This document shows positions 38,249 through 50,918 of a stretch of DNA of 64,000 nt, piece after piece. The stretch's first letter is position 1, and every line of letters begins with the position of its first letter. The notes under the pieces were generated by a model. The model did not search any database. It saw only the letters and a program-made list of their open reading frames with translations, and was not told the DNA's origin. The stretch comes from Metopolophium dirhodum. Lineage: Eukaryota; Arthropoda; Insecta; Hemiptera; Aphididae. The position numbers and the translations under genes were made by a program. The stretch covers positions 28,520,001-28,584,000 of the forward strand of contig NC_083562.1 in the NCBI RefSeq assembly GCF_019925205.1, written 5' to 3'.

Positions 38249-38582
38249 CATTTTTTTTGTAAATTATTATCTACAATTTATATAGAAATATAAAAACAAA
38301 TTATAATGATAAATGTCTGAGTCGTTTTGTATGTATAACAACACTTAATATTGCTAAAATATTGAAAAACCAAATGTAGACTGTAGGATTCTAATATGTA
38401 CATAATTTTTAAAGCTATGGAATATATAATTCAAAAATCTGTAACATTGATTTAAATGTGAATTAAATGGTAAGTGAAAATATTTTAAGGTTCTGTTGAA
38501 TTTGACAAGTATAACTAATTCCGTTAATTCCAAGTTACTTATAGTAATACCACTTACTTTTTTACATTGCTTTAAAATTAGA

Positions 38583-38588
38583 AATAAA
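38583..38588 (+). terminator. Candidate poly(A) signal of clathrin heavy chain
   Basis: AATAAA about 740 bases after the clathrin stop; the first exact plus-strand match I saw. An earlier weaker variant could be used instead. Confidence 0.3.
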
Positions 38589-38629
38589 TACTTAATTCAT
38601 AAAAAAATAATAGATTATAAGTAATAACA

Positions 38630-38635
38630 TTTATT
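38630..38635 (-). terminator. Candidate poly(A) signal of FBF1-like gene
   Basis: AATAAA on the minus strand about 215 bases past the FBF1-like stop at 38849. Confidence 0.35.
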
Positions 38636-38848
38636 TACGCAGCAGCTTGTGTACAAATTACAGAGAATAACTGGAGATAACAAACAATACTGTAAAACCA
38701 TAGACTTATATAGGTCTATGAGTGAAACCATGTATATATATTATATATCTTAATATATTGTATATTACAAGTAAAACCAAATGTAACCAGAAACTATATT
38801 TTATAGTCAAATATGTAACAAAAAGATTGGATAGTACAAAGCTTACTA

Positions 38849-41800
38849 TTAGTATAATTGAGTTGTCTTGAAGTATACTTCTTTTTCAGCTTCATGTTTA
38901 TTCAGCTTAGGATTTAAAAAACGCATTTCATCTCCAGACAATTGAGGTAGAACCAAATCAAGTTTTTTTCGTAATTTGCTAAACGCATCCTTTTCTTTGG
39001 CTATTTTAGTTTCTTCCTACAAATTTAGTAAGGTGTCTTAAATTATGCAACTTAAATTATGTAGTTATGAGCACAATACTCACAATAACAATATTTTCTT
39101 CACGTTTTATAACGTCCAACAGTCGATTCTGAATATCTTTACCTTTTTTATCAAACTTATTTTGAATATCTTTAGCATTCTCCAAAGCCTTTAGGCCTTC
39201 TTCTTGTTTTGAAAGTGCCATCTATTTTAAAAATAATTAAGGATTATTAATGATAGTGTATATCATGTTACAAACCTGATATATTAATATTTAATGTTTA
39301 ATAAAACATATTTAATTAGTCTTGAATTTTTGACTTGGGAAATATTAATAATTACAATAAATGCACATGCATTTTAACAAACTTACGAAATACTATTTAT
39401 AATTAGGAGTTCAGGGCTGTGGTCTGTTGGTGTAAATTCCAAGAACATATTAATATATACATGTCGTTTATTCACCTTAAACATTTTTTCAGCACGAATT
39501 GACTTCATTTTAATTTGGTCGTCTAGTTCTTGCAATCCATTTTTTTCATCAGCTAAACGTTTTTCCAGTTCTTTTGTATGTTCCAATCGTTTGTCTAATT
39601 CTTTTTCTTTTCTTTTTAGCTCCTTAAAATTCTCTTTCACTTCCACTTTAGCTTGTATCAAATCGGTCCCTGTACCAGCATCTAATTTCAGCATGGTTTC
39701 AAGTCTGTATCGTTCAGAAGCCACTTCGAACCTTTCTTCTGCTAACTTGCGCTGTTCTTCAATGACCGACGAACGAACATCCTGTACAAATTGAAAAATA
39801 CAAACTATAAGTCTTATACTCTTATCCTAGGTAGTACACACCTACTACCCACACCATGTGTCTTATGACTTACCTCTAACTCTTGTTTGCGACTTTCAAT
39901 ATATTGTGTTTCTGATTTTTTTTCACGTTCCCATATTTTACGACCATCCTCAAACGCCTTCATAGATCGTTTTAGCTCTTTATTAAAGAGTTCCAGTTCA
40001 TTTCGTTCCCGTTGATTTCTCGATTGAAATTCTTCGGTTTTCATTTGAAGAGCTGATCTTTCTCCTTCCAACATGGCCATCTGCTTATCTACTTCTTCCT
40101 GTAAATCTATATCCATCACGCATATAAGTGGGCATATTAAACAAAATGAATTAATTATTTTGAATCTAGGTGTTGACATAAGAACTACCTACGTTGTAAG
40201 TTAATAGTTCCTTTCTGGCAATACTTTACAACCCTCAAATTTTAAAGTAAGTATATGGAAAATACTAATTTAACTAATTTGGTTAAAATAAATAATTTTA
40301 AATGTCTAAATAAATAATTTTGTTTAATTTTAATCATTATATACCAATAGTATATCAACTTGAAATAATAAAATAATATAATTATAATAATACATTTTTT
40401 TTTAAATGTACAGACTTCTGTTAACATTTATTGTTTTATCAAGAAACATTGAGTCGTTCATTTTTTTATTCATTTTGATTTTAGCATACTTAAATTACAA
40501 ATTTTAAATAGGTTATTAATTTTAACTTAATTATTTTTCAATTTAACTGTGAAAACTGAAAAGCTAAATTATTACAAATACTTATGCTGGGTTGCATAAA
40601 CAATTTATTAAATTTAATGGTTCACTAAAAATTTAATGTACCAATCACCACTAGCTCACTATTCATTCATTAAATGTTTTGTGCAATCCGGCATTACAAT
40701 GTTAAATTAAACTAATTATGTTGGTGAATCAAATGATATGTTTATGAATTAAAACAAATTAAGTTTTTGAATTATTAATGCATCTTGACCATTGTTGATA
40801 CCAATCATATGAGATGGTGAATTTATAAATTTAATAGGTAATTAATAACTGATAGGTAGGTAACAAATCAATTTAAAAAATAGTCTAAACTTATTTTAAT
40901 TTTGTTATAAGGTGACTGGTTTGCCCAATAAAATTATAGCTCTTATACTATAATAATAAATTGTACTTTAACTTCAGATACCTATAGTATTATAAATTAT
41001 TGCACCCTACGACCTACCTACCTTTAAGTTGTTTGTTTTGGGCAGTAATAGAAATCTCTCTAGCGGTCATCTCTTCGCTGGTCAAACGCTTTGGCTTTGA
41101 ATCACGTAAGCAGGATTCGACTTCTTCCAAATGGTTCATTTTAATCCTTTGAACTTCGGTAGTTTGTTTTAGATCTATTAAATGACTCTCGTGCATCACA
41201 CGTAATCTTTCCTCATACATGTCTTTTAAGCGCTTTTCATTTTCTTTCCGTTCCGTCATATCGGCTTTTCGTTCTTCTTCCAGCTCATTTACTCGCTCCT
41301 CATAACGATCTAGCTTTTCATGCAACACATTTTGCTGTAATCTATTTATATTTATATATATAAAATTATGTGAGTTTCAAATAATTTAAAGATGAAAATT
41401 CAATTATTGCATATAGTATAAATATTAAATACGTTGTCCAATGTATTATAAAATTGGATGATTACCTACCTAGGTAATAATTATGTATAAATAGTTATAT
41501 AAAGCATCATAATTATAAAAAATTTATCAACAAAGCAATTTAAATATTATTTTAAAAAAAATGATAATAATTAACGATGTTATACAAGCATTTTGGTATA
41601 AAGCTCAAATATCTCAGAAGCCTTACTCATATTTAGTCTTTAAGGCATCTAATTCTAATTCATGAGTTTTTGAAAGATGATCGTTCGTCAGTTGAAATTT
41701 GTGATTCTCAGACCGTAGACGTTCTAACTCTTGTGTATCGGGGTTCATTACAGAATAACTATTATCCATTAAAAACGCCTGCATACGATAATATAATATT

Positions 41801-44800
41801 TAATATTTTTACACAGTGTAAACAATCCGTATGAAGTATTAATTAACTATAATTTCCTTGTTACTTTAATAAGGAGGTCGCTGTTTTGTTGCTCTTGGAT
41901 CAATGTGATTGCAGCCTGCTGTATGTCTTGTTTTTTTTTAGCCAGCTCTCGGATCAATTCTAACATGGATGTTTGGATACTGTCTTTTCCTCTGAGCAAC
42001 GATAAAATCGTAGACGGTTTCTCTTCCGTGATTTCGTTTTCAATTCTCTCAGTTTTTTTAGGAACATCTTCGTCGACGATTTTGACAGTGGACAAATTAT
42101 GATGAGTAGTAGGCGGAGGAGCAATAGTCAGGGTGGTCGTTTCGTCTGTGTTATGTATTAACCCACTTAGCCAAGAAGGCATATTTTCTGAAAAAAAACG
42201 ATATAGTTTTCAAAAGGGTCGACGGATGATAAAGGGCTGGAGAAGTTAGAACATTTTCAGTTTTCAATTTTTTTTAGTTTTTTTTTTCTATAATTGTTAA
42301 TAAAATTGTATTTGTTGGGTGAAAAAGCATGAAAATGTAATACAAGGATCGTGATATATTGTTTCAACAGTAGTAGAAAAATATCAAAAATACGTAGGCA
42401 TCATTTTTTTTATAAACATTTAAAGTTCGAATTTTAACAACATTTATTAAATTATAAATTTTAAATTTTAAATTGATTTTGTAGTTAAAAATTTATAAAA
42501 TGTTCAATTTTTTATAGCTAAGAATTGAAAATTTAAAGCAAGGTTCCACGTAATTAGGTTAATCTGTAACCAAAAAATCTCAAAAATATAACAACAAATT
42601 TTTTTTTATAGCTATTTTATGTTTACATTTGGACGAAATTACATATTTAATAACAAAAAAAAAACAATATAAGTTATTTTGTTGTAATTTTATAACTTTA
42701 TTAATTCTACTTACCGACTACTGTTTTAATAATAACTAATAAGTAATAACAATATAAATTGAAATATCCACTCTGACAAACCGTTTTTCGTAGGTATACA
42801 ATAATATTATATCATTGAATTTAAATTTAATACCAACCATTATACAGTGACCCACTTGTAAACTACTGTACAGCAGAGCGACATCCACTTGCCACCTTTT
42901 TTTTTGTCTTATAACTTTTTTTATCGGTTTTTATATTACAAGATCATTACCATTTGGTATAATTATTATTAATATTATTAGATTTATAATATTTTATTAA
43001 AAATATTAATTGTTTCTGGGTACTCTTCTAAAGTTATACAATGTATAAGGTCTTACGACGTCGTTATAACATTGCGTTATATAATAGTGACATAAAAACT
43101 TACCAACATTTAAATCGATATATTTTATTCATGCCAATACTTCTTTATTTACACAACATTAATAAATTGTAGCATGTCCTTTTGAGTTTTGAGGCAAATA
43201 AAACCATAATATACCTACATATTATAAAATATAAGATATTTAGTTGAAATTAGCAATTCCCAACCTTTTTTTCTTTCTTACTCCAAAGCTAAATATTTTG
43301 ATAGAATATGTACCCTCGGACGTATGTCTATTATCTATCTATATACGTGATGGCATGATTCTACCCATCATTATAACTTTTTAACTTTTATCACATACCT
43401 ATAGCTGTTCTTAAATATTGAATAGTATAAATAAAAATAGAACCATTGCAATATACTAATAGAACATAATTGTTTTATCATAAATTATCATTATGGTAGT
43501 TTTAATTTAAATTTAAGTACCTGAGGCTGCCGTGGTTTTCTTGGCGACCGTGACGATGGACGGTGACGTCTCTCGGCGTTTCGACAGCATCTGTGGCTCG
43601 GAAACCGTGGTCCACGTCCGGTCGGCGTCTCCATTGACCGTGGTTGGGACCGGCGAAGGCACGGCACTTACACCGGTACCACGGTACGTGCCATCGGCTA
43701 ACGAGTCAAAAACATTTCGGTTGGTGGTCTTATTCTTCTTGTCGTCGTCGTCGTCGTCGTTGTCGTCGTCATCGCTGAACAACAAGCCCGCCGAACGCGA
43801 CGTTCGCTGTTGCGTGCTCTGTCGCCTAAAGTCGTGTCGCCTCGACGCATTTTGACCACTACCGCCGTGTGACGATGGTTCGTACGACGTTATCTCCGCG
43901 TTGCTTTTCGGCCGCAGGCCCAGCCAATCGTCTGTCGTCGTTTTCCTTGCGGTGGTCGACGATGCCGGTCTTCGCAACTCATTCCTACCGAGGACGGACG
44001 CATAAGTCAACGCAAATAACAACATCGTTTCCGACAAGTCAAGTAAGTCAACATAATAATATGTTATATACATTTTGTTAAATTGCATTCGTTCTCGGAC
44101 TTATGCGCTTAGTTGTACCTTAGTACCTAGCTTATTGCTATGAGCCTATGTCCCCTGTTTTCTAGAATTTGTTTTTACCCAATTGTGCAATGTGCCTATA
44201 TATCATTAATTATTATAAAGGTATTTATAATCGTTTATAACTGACCTATATTTATCTAATATGTAATAATATACCTAGTGTTCTATAGTGGAAACTACCA
44301 ATTTAAGACAATGGTATTTTTGAAATTAAGACAGTATAATATGTCTTATTTATATTTAAATGTTGTTGAGACTTGTGCTTGAGGTTAAGATCAGGGGACG
44401 CCATTTCAGTTTTTCAAAGGTTGGGGCAAAATGTTCACTGCCCAATGTTCACTTGGTGTTAGTTTATAGCAATATGAACCATATTACAAATACGTTTGCA
44501 AGTTATAACAAAAGGAATAACTTTTCAAAATGTTAGCTAAGATACAAAAATATAACATCACAATATTACACAAATATTATAATTTATGAACTTTTACCGA
44601 TGTCGGGCAGTCAGTTTAGTCAGTAGTTACTACAATAATTTTAATATTTATATAATTAATTTTTTTTAAATCGATGCAATTACTCATAAAATAAACAAAA
44701 AATGTAGTACTTTATCTTTATAGCAATACTGTCTAGCCTACTGTCAAAATAAGAAGATAACGATAAAAAAATAATATAAATAGCAATAATAATAACTATA

Positions 44801-47511
44801 ATATTAAAGTATTTAATACATATTAATACATAATTATAAAATATTATAATATTATTAAATAAAACAGCAAAACATGAATAATAAGTAATAAAGCTCTTCA
44901 AGGATATTTACGTGAATCGCGATCGTAACAAATATATCAATCAGCTATAAGTATCACTTAAAAAAATATACTTCGCTATGGTGTACTTTAAGTTTTTTAA
45001 AAATAACATCGATTTACGATTATGCCAACCGTTATTACTAAGGCCAACAATTATATGCCCTAAAAATCTATAAAATATGTATGCAGTTATACCCTAAAAA
45101 TTACCAAAATATGCTCTAAAAAAAAAAATGTTACTGTAAAAAATGATTAAATGATTAATTCTTTTTTATTTATTATATAATTTATACTATAATACAATGA
45201 TATTATTGCCAATGAATAATGATTTACAAAAATGTGTGGTATTAAAAATATGAAAAAATTAAAATTAAAGTTATCATTAATGAATAATAAGTTAAATAAA
45301 AACATGAGAGATGTAACTATTGATACGGCTAGTGTTAGAAGTTTTCACTTTTACTTTTTTTCATAAATGATTTGAAATACCCATGATAAGGTATATGAGT
45401 GGACCAAATTAATATTTTGTAATTCCCGATTTTTTAATATCTTAAATATGCTCCAAAAATATACTAAATGCTAAAATATTCCCTAAAAATGCAAAAATAT
45501 GCAAAACTAAATTTTGTATACAGCATCGTTAGGTTATAAAACAAATTTTGGTATAAACTAGCTATTTTTTTGACCAACCAATAAAATTATGCAAATGCAT
45601 ACAAGTGTTGGCCCTAGTTTTTAATAAGTACCTATGCTTGATAATATTATTATTAATAAAGTAATTTATTTACCTATTTACTCGGAACCTTGTTTTAAAT
45701 TTTCAACCCTTAGCTATAAGAATTGAACATTTTATACATTTTTAAATTTTAAATTTTATACATTTTGTCAAAAGTTGAACTAAAAAAAATAGAAAATTGA
45801 AAATATCCGTAAAGAGCTCAAAACGAGTCAAAATATTTTGCAAATTTTATCAAGTATAAACTACTCGTCCTAAATTCGATTTTTATGTATCAAAATACTT
45901 GGAAAAATATTCTGCTTTGAAAAATGAAATTAAAACTCTATGTTGTCATTCAAAAAAGTAAAAAAAATTATAAGGATAAAAAATATAATTTTTTAATAAA
46001 AACGTTGTATTTTTAACACCTAGGAAACTATGTAAAAAAATATTTTCAAAAATATAAATACTTTTTGAGATAATAAGTGTTTTACGCTTAGTAAATCACC
46101 CTGTATATCGGGAGTCTTGTATTCATTTTTTAAAGTTATTTGACCCAACAAATAAAATGTTAGAAAAAAAACTAAAAAAAGTTGGAAACTGAAAATGTCC
46201 GTCGTAAACAGCTCAAAACAAAACAAAATTTTATCTTGTATAGAAAAAGCTAATATAAATAATCAGTGAAAATGTCATGTATATACGGTTATTTTTTTTA
46301 GAGTTACATCAAAAGCCAAAATCTAATTTGTCAAAAACTGTTTTTGAGTAAAATTTCCTATTTTCCCTTAATTTTCTTGTTTTTCCCGGCGCTTTTGAAA
46401 ACTAATGAGAATTTAAAATATTGACTTGCTCAGCGCACCAATTAGATTTACATTCCCATCGAACAAGATAGGTACTGAAGGTGAAAGATGAAAGTTAAAG
46501 CATTATTTTGATCGTGAACACAGTCACAAATAATAATACAAATTTAAAAAATGAACACACATTATCATTGTAAAATCAATACATTCATCGCTTCGCTCAG
46601 AATCTAAAATTAAATAAAAATTAATAAAGTGCTCAATTAATTAACAATGAAATAAAAAAAAAATATTTAATAAATAAATTCTGTAGCTGTGGGCCAGAAA
46701 GTTCGTCCATAGGCTGCTATTTTGTAACCTTCTGCAATAGTTTCCCCACCACAAGTCACAACTAACATAATTATTATACCAACAACGTTAGAGTGGGAAA
46801 TACTCCCCTCCATGGCTCTATTAGTTATTACTATGTATTTTCATACATTTTGTCTTGATTTTTTCGTTTGGCTTCATCTTTAGTGATCAAATCGTCTAAT
46901 ACGTCCCAATTGTCGACTGATGACCCTGCAAGAAATAAATCACAATATTATCACTATAGGTACAACAGGAAATGTATTGTTGAACACTTGAACTGTACAC
47001 ACGCCTAAACGTCCTTTAACAGACTATAACATAAGTATTATTATAAACGTGTTTGACTAATCTCGATCAGTTATCATTTGTAAGTATCGTAACTATACTT
47101 GTAAGCCAGAGTTGGTGTACGTATTTTTCATTTTTGAAAAAAACCAAAAAAAATGTATTTTTTGTTTAAAACATAATTTTGGAAAAAACAGTCTAAGACA
47201 AAAAATACAGTTTTTTTAAAAAAAAATATTCACTTGGATTTTACTCTGTTTAAATAAGTTTTAAACCTTTGTTTTCTTTGTTTTAAACAATTTACAGAAA
47301 TACAGAATATCTAAAACAAATGTTTCAAATTTATGTTATAAATATGTTTAAAAAAAGTTGTTTAAAACATTGTGTTTTAAATATGACAACCCTGCTATTG
47401 TAACACGTAGATATAATTATTAAATTATGTACCTACCTATTTGGATAAAATATAGATTCGGCCTGTATAAATAATGCTTTACATACTAGTGATTTTAAAC
47501 TAACCTGTCAT
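38849..47511 (-). CDS. FBF1: FBF1-like (Fas-binding factor 1/Albatross) coiled-coil protein
   Basis: Ten coding exons: 47511-47505, 46925-46847, 43984-43521, 42187-41865, 41778-41627, 41341-41022, 40106-39874, 39781-39476, 39221-39084, 39016-38849. They total 2190 bases, 729 aa. The start exon is only 7 bases (ATG ACA G); with the next exon it reads MTGSSVDNWDVLDDLITKDE. The first 180 residues are disordered with a DDWLGL motif (47-52) and an Asp run; a second W-L motif (MPSWLSGL) follows. About residues 250-700 form a long coiled coil rich in Glu, Lys and Arg. These WLGL motifs plus a C-terminal coiled coil resemble FBF1, a distal-appendage/transition-fibre protein of centrioles needed for cilia. 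The family call is moderate: coiled coils mislead. Exon 6 ends at a GTAGGTAGGT tandem donor. A continuous frame would allow an ATG at 44088, but it lacks the upstream exons. Confidence 0.65.
40585..40693. mobile_element. Harbinger-like MITE in an FBF1 intron
   Basis: Ends TGCTGGGTTGCATAAAC and inverted TGCCGGATTGCACAAAAC, flanked by TTA on both sides (40582-40584, 40694-40696). A 3-bp TWA duplication fits PIF/Harbinger. 109 bases, no ORF. A second inner symmetry (TTAATGGTTCACTAAAAATT) suggests a foldback. Confidence 0.55.
45690..46612 (-). repeat. Copy of the AGATTCTGAGCG interspersed repeat
   Basis: On the minus strand it begins TTTAGATTCTGAGCGAAGCG then ATGAATGTATTGATTTTACA, matching the plus-strand start at 52571 (TAGATTCTAAGCGGAGCGAA). 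The far part (about 45690-45780) shares wording with 42480-42560 and 5680-5780. Boundaries are approximate; it sits in the long intron 2 of the FBF1-like gene. Confidence 0.45.
46668..46813 (-). pseudogene. Small unexplained open frame, possibly a chemoreceptor-like remnant
   Basis: A 48-codon minus-strand frame, from the ATG at 46811-46813 to a stop near 46668, reads hydrophobic residues (VVGIIIMLVVTCGG) and then ETIAEGYKIAAYGRTFW. The pattern of a membrane helix followed by a small/aromatic stretch recalls the C-terminal part of insect odorant receptors, but this is a loose resemblance. It lies next to exon 2 of the FBF1-like gene on the same strand and is not in frame with it. Confidence 0.2.
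47107..47394. mobile_element. Possible hAT-like MITE
   Basis: CAGAGTTGGTGTACGTATTT at one end and, inverted, CAGGGTTGTCATATTTAAAA at the other, with repeated GTTTTAAA strings inside. No clear target duplication. It lies in intron 1 of the FBF1-like gene. Confidence 0.35.
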
Positions 47512-48336
47512 CTTACACTTATTATATTACATATATTATCGGTATTTTATTACAGTATTCGTTTTGAATTAAAAATAATATATTATACTGATTAAGATTA
47601 TAGCACTTTATAATTTGTTGCTCTTGCATCTTATAATATGGTCAACTGAGTAATCATGTTCCTGCACGAGTTGAATAATATTCAAATGTCTGATGTTTGC
47701 GTCCATTGTTTCCAGGACAACGTTTTGTGTGAGGGGTGTAATATTTAGGATTGACCAGGTAAAAGACTAGTAGTACAACGTTTGATACATTATTTTTGGA
47801 TATTAAGCTGGGAGGGGGGGATTTAACAATTATTATCATTATTAAATATTAACCATTCATTTTTTTTTAACCATTTATAAATCAAAGTAGGTATGTTTCT
47901 ATATCTGCTAAAATTTACTGACTTTATACTAAATTGTGTTACACATGTATTACATACATGTTTACTTAAACTATATAGTTAATAGTTTTAATATTAATAA
48001 ATAATAATGCTTATGTTTATATAGGTATTAGGTATTGTACTATTATGCACGATACAACATTATAAAATATAAATTATAATACTTAACAAGAGTACATAGT
48101 TTATGGATTAATGGCTATTTAGATATAACACATTAATGAACAAAGACATTTTCAGTCAAACCGAATATATTTTTACATTTTTTTGGGATTATTTATCGTT
48201 GAATTTTCGAAAAAAAGGTGTGCGAGGTAAAAAATTCAAATGATTAACACGTTTATGGCGTATCATTTGATTATAATATGATCGAGTATTATGGGCACAA
48301 GTGCCGAATCTAAGTGGAACCATAATGTATTCAAAT

Positions 48337-49493
48337 TAGTGATGATCAAAATTGGTCTTGGTCTTGCGGTCTCGCAAGACTCTTGCTGCAAGACTAAGAC
48401 CAAGATGGTACTAGTCTAGCAAGACCAAGACCAAGATTAGGTTTGCAAGAACGAGACCATACCAATACCAAAGCTACAAGACCAAGACCAAAACATGGCC
48501 ATCACTGCGAGACTCTTGCAGTCTTGAAAATTTTTTTCCCCCGAAAACACATTAATGTATCTAGATTTCATTAACTAATAATTCATAACGAAAATAATAA
48601 GAAATTATTTGTACCTATTGTTATTAAATTTAATCAGTATCGAGGAAATGGTGAATTCGGAATTATTGAAAAAAGATTAGAAATACGCCTAATTGGAATT
48701 AATATTACAAAATAACATGGTTGTTTTATAGTAATTAGCAATTACTGAAAATGATTTTATTTTCCCAAAATCGATATGATGGTTTATTGCCAATATATTA
48801 TATTAAAAGAAACTTAAACATTTAGTACTACTGTACTGGACACTGGTGAATAAAAGTTTAATTATAAATAATAAATATTATCATTACCTAAACAAATATA
48901 ATTATTATGCAATTTAATATTTGAAACAAACCATATACATTTTTTAAATATTACTATTTGTTAAAGTGAACATTAAAAAACCAACAATTTAATTTTTATA
49001 AATATTATATTGGTCAATAAATAGTAATTAGTAATAATCTATTGATATTTATTATAAATGTAATAAGAACTTACAAAGTTAATTATGCTGATAAATTGAT
49101 TCATCAAATACAAACACAAGTAAAATAATATAAGCATAACTTAAAATGCAAAGTTTTAAACGATAGTATAATAAAAAGTAAATTGTTTGACTTGTTTTAT
49201 GTTAATGTTTGAATTGCAATATACTATATAATATATTGGACTTAAGTTTCATCTTAGAGATTCATAGTGAAAAACCTACACACAGCTATAACAGGTATTT
49301 AGTTTTTTTTTATATGTTTTATAAAAATAGCAAGAGTCTTGCAAGAGTCTTGCGCAAGACCAAGACCAATACTGAGTCTGCAAGACCAAGACCAAGACCA
49401 ATATTAAGGTGTATAACCAAGACCAAGACCAAGACCAAGACCAAGACTAAGATTTTGAAAGTCTTGGTCTTGGTCTTGTATTGATCATCACTT
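48337..49493. mobile_element. Non-autonomous hAT-type element with CCAAGA subterminal arrays
   Basis: Ends TAGTGATGATCAA and inverted AAGTGATGATCAA; flanks ATTCAAAT (48329-48336) and ATTAAAAT (49494-49501) match at 7 of 8 bases, as an aged hAT duplication would. Inside both ends are arrays of the CCAAGA/TCTTGG hexamer (48354-48545 and 49330-49480), the arrangement expected of transposase-binding sites. No transposase. An open frame across the right array encodes only the repeat (TKTKTK). Confidence 0.65.
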
Positions 49494-49537
49494 ATTAAAA
49501 TGCCATGGTTTTTGATAAGAAAAATTAGTATTTAATA

Positions 49538-49650
49538 CTAGTTGATGCCGTAAAAAGTGGCAACTCTTAAAAAAATTATGATTGTTGAACTTCTTTTAGG
49601 TGTAACTTGCTGCAGTAAGTACAATTCAGTCATCCTGGTTCAGATTGTCT
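49538..49650 (+). mobile_element. Helentron-like fragment
   Basis: CTAGTTGATGCCGTAAAAAG then GATTGTTGAACTTCTTTTAG and TGTAACTTGCTGCAGTAAGT match the order of motifs at 57-175. It lies 37 bases right of the hAT element's duplication. Confidence 0.4.
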
Positions 49651-50650
49651 CGTAAGTCAGAGAGAGTACGCGTCGCAATCGCGGACCAGAGATCTAGCGC
49701 CGAACGTTCGCAGTGCCTTGCTGGAAATAAAGACAGACGCTCGCGAGCACGGGCAAAGAAATGTAGCACCAAATGCTCGCAGCGGCTTATGGCTCAGAGA
49801 GAAAGACAACAGTCGTTGCTAACAAGTAGGACGTGGCAATAGAATTTTAGCTCATAGTAATAGATTGGCATTCTGCATTCTGCGATCCACAAATTGATTA
49901 TGCTCATTAGAACAGCTTCCAAATCGGAGAAATGAATAAGTTTATTCAATCTAGATAGGTCCTAAATGTTTTGCTACAAGTGGACTGATGAAGCGAACGG
50001 TATGTGATGCGCGTCTGGAAAAGTTATTATTATTATTATATATTAATAACATATTTTATAGCCAGCACAGTATATCAATAATTTATTACGACATAGAGTT
50101 TATGTTTTTGCTTAATGTAAAAATTAAACTTCAACCATCATCATATTTAGTTGGTATACATTATACTAATATAAATATCATTCATATATTTTCTTTAATT
50201 GACATTTTTTAATACAATTTTTTTTTCGTAATTTTAAAGGCTTGAGAGATACGAAAGGCGTTGTAAATTCCACTTGAAGCCTGTAAAATTCTGACCGATT
50301 TATATCCTCAAAAATCTCGAAAATTTATTGTTTTTTGTGAGATTTAAAAGACTTATGGATTTTTTTTTTAAATGAATCACCAATCAGACCTATTGCAGTT
50401 AAAGTACTCGTAATCCTGTAAAATGATTATTGATCGTTCATTATTTAATTAATTAACAATAATAATTTAATATTGAGTAGGTACTTATGTAATGCTCTCT
50501 CCCTATCTCTCTCTCCTCTCTCTATCATCTCCAGCGATTTTTCGTCGATCATAGGTACCTACCATGTTTTGGTGTCTGTCAATCCACGTACGAATGGTTT
50601 AATCCACTTTGAATTCAAGATATGCGTTATAATTTCACAGCCAGAAGCTT

Positions 50651-50766
50651 CCCAGACAGCATTTTGTTATGATAATATTATTATAGTTTTATAATAACGT
50701 TATAGTAATATTATTCGTTATTACAATGTTATAATAATATTATTAATCATAAAATTGCTGTCTGGG
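50651..50766. mobile_element. Palindromic MITE (CCCAGACAGC ends)
   Basis: CCCAGACAGCATTTTGTTAT at the left pairs with the inverted right end CCCAGACAGCAATTTTATGA, and the AT-rich centre (ATAATATTATTAT) is also palindromic. 116 bases, no ORF. Target duplication not identified. Confidence 0.55.
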
Positions 50767-50918
50767 TTTGTGATCAAAAAGTTCTTTCTGAACTGGTAAT
50801 AAATAATAATAATATATAGGGACTGAGACTTTTATATTGGCTATATCGTTACCGGGTAAACGATATTGTATTTTACTATTTTGTAATTTTGTATTTTTGA
50901 TGTAATATATATAGTTTA

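Larger units (their letters stand above)
37842..38848. other. 3' UTR overlap zone of clathrin and FBF1-like genes
   Basis: No coding potential. The two genes are tail to tail. (ATT)n tracts lie at 38186-38248. An AATAAA on the plus strand (38583-38588) and one on the minus strand (38630-38635) fall within about 50 bases of each other. Confidence 0.6.

Noticed and set aside
43521..44088. Start of the FBF1-like protein at the ATG at 44088
   Set aside because: The frame upstream of 43984 reads hydrophobic residues unlike the rest, while an acceptor at 43985 joins in frame to exons at 46925-46847 and 47511-47505.
48354..49480. Regularly repeated short units considered as CRISPR-like
   Set aside because: The units are hexamers in inverted arrays at element ends, with no spacers, in a eukaryotic genome.
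49209..49484. Open frame rich in TKTKTK and RPRPRP
   Set aside because: It is the translation of the CCAAGA hexamer array in a hAT element.
49645..49842. Basic 65-codon frame
   Set aside because: Low-complexity Arg/Ser composition in a GC-richer patch next to Helentron-like debris; no family recognised.
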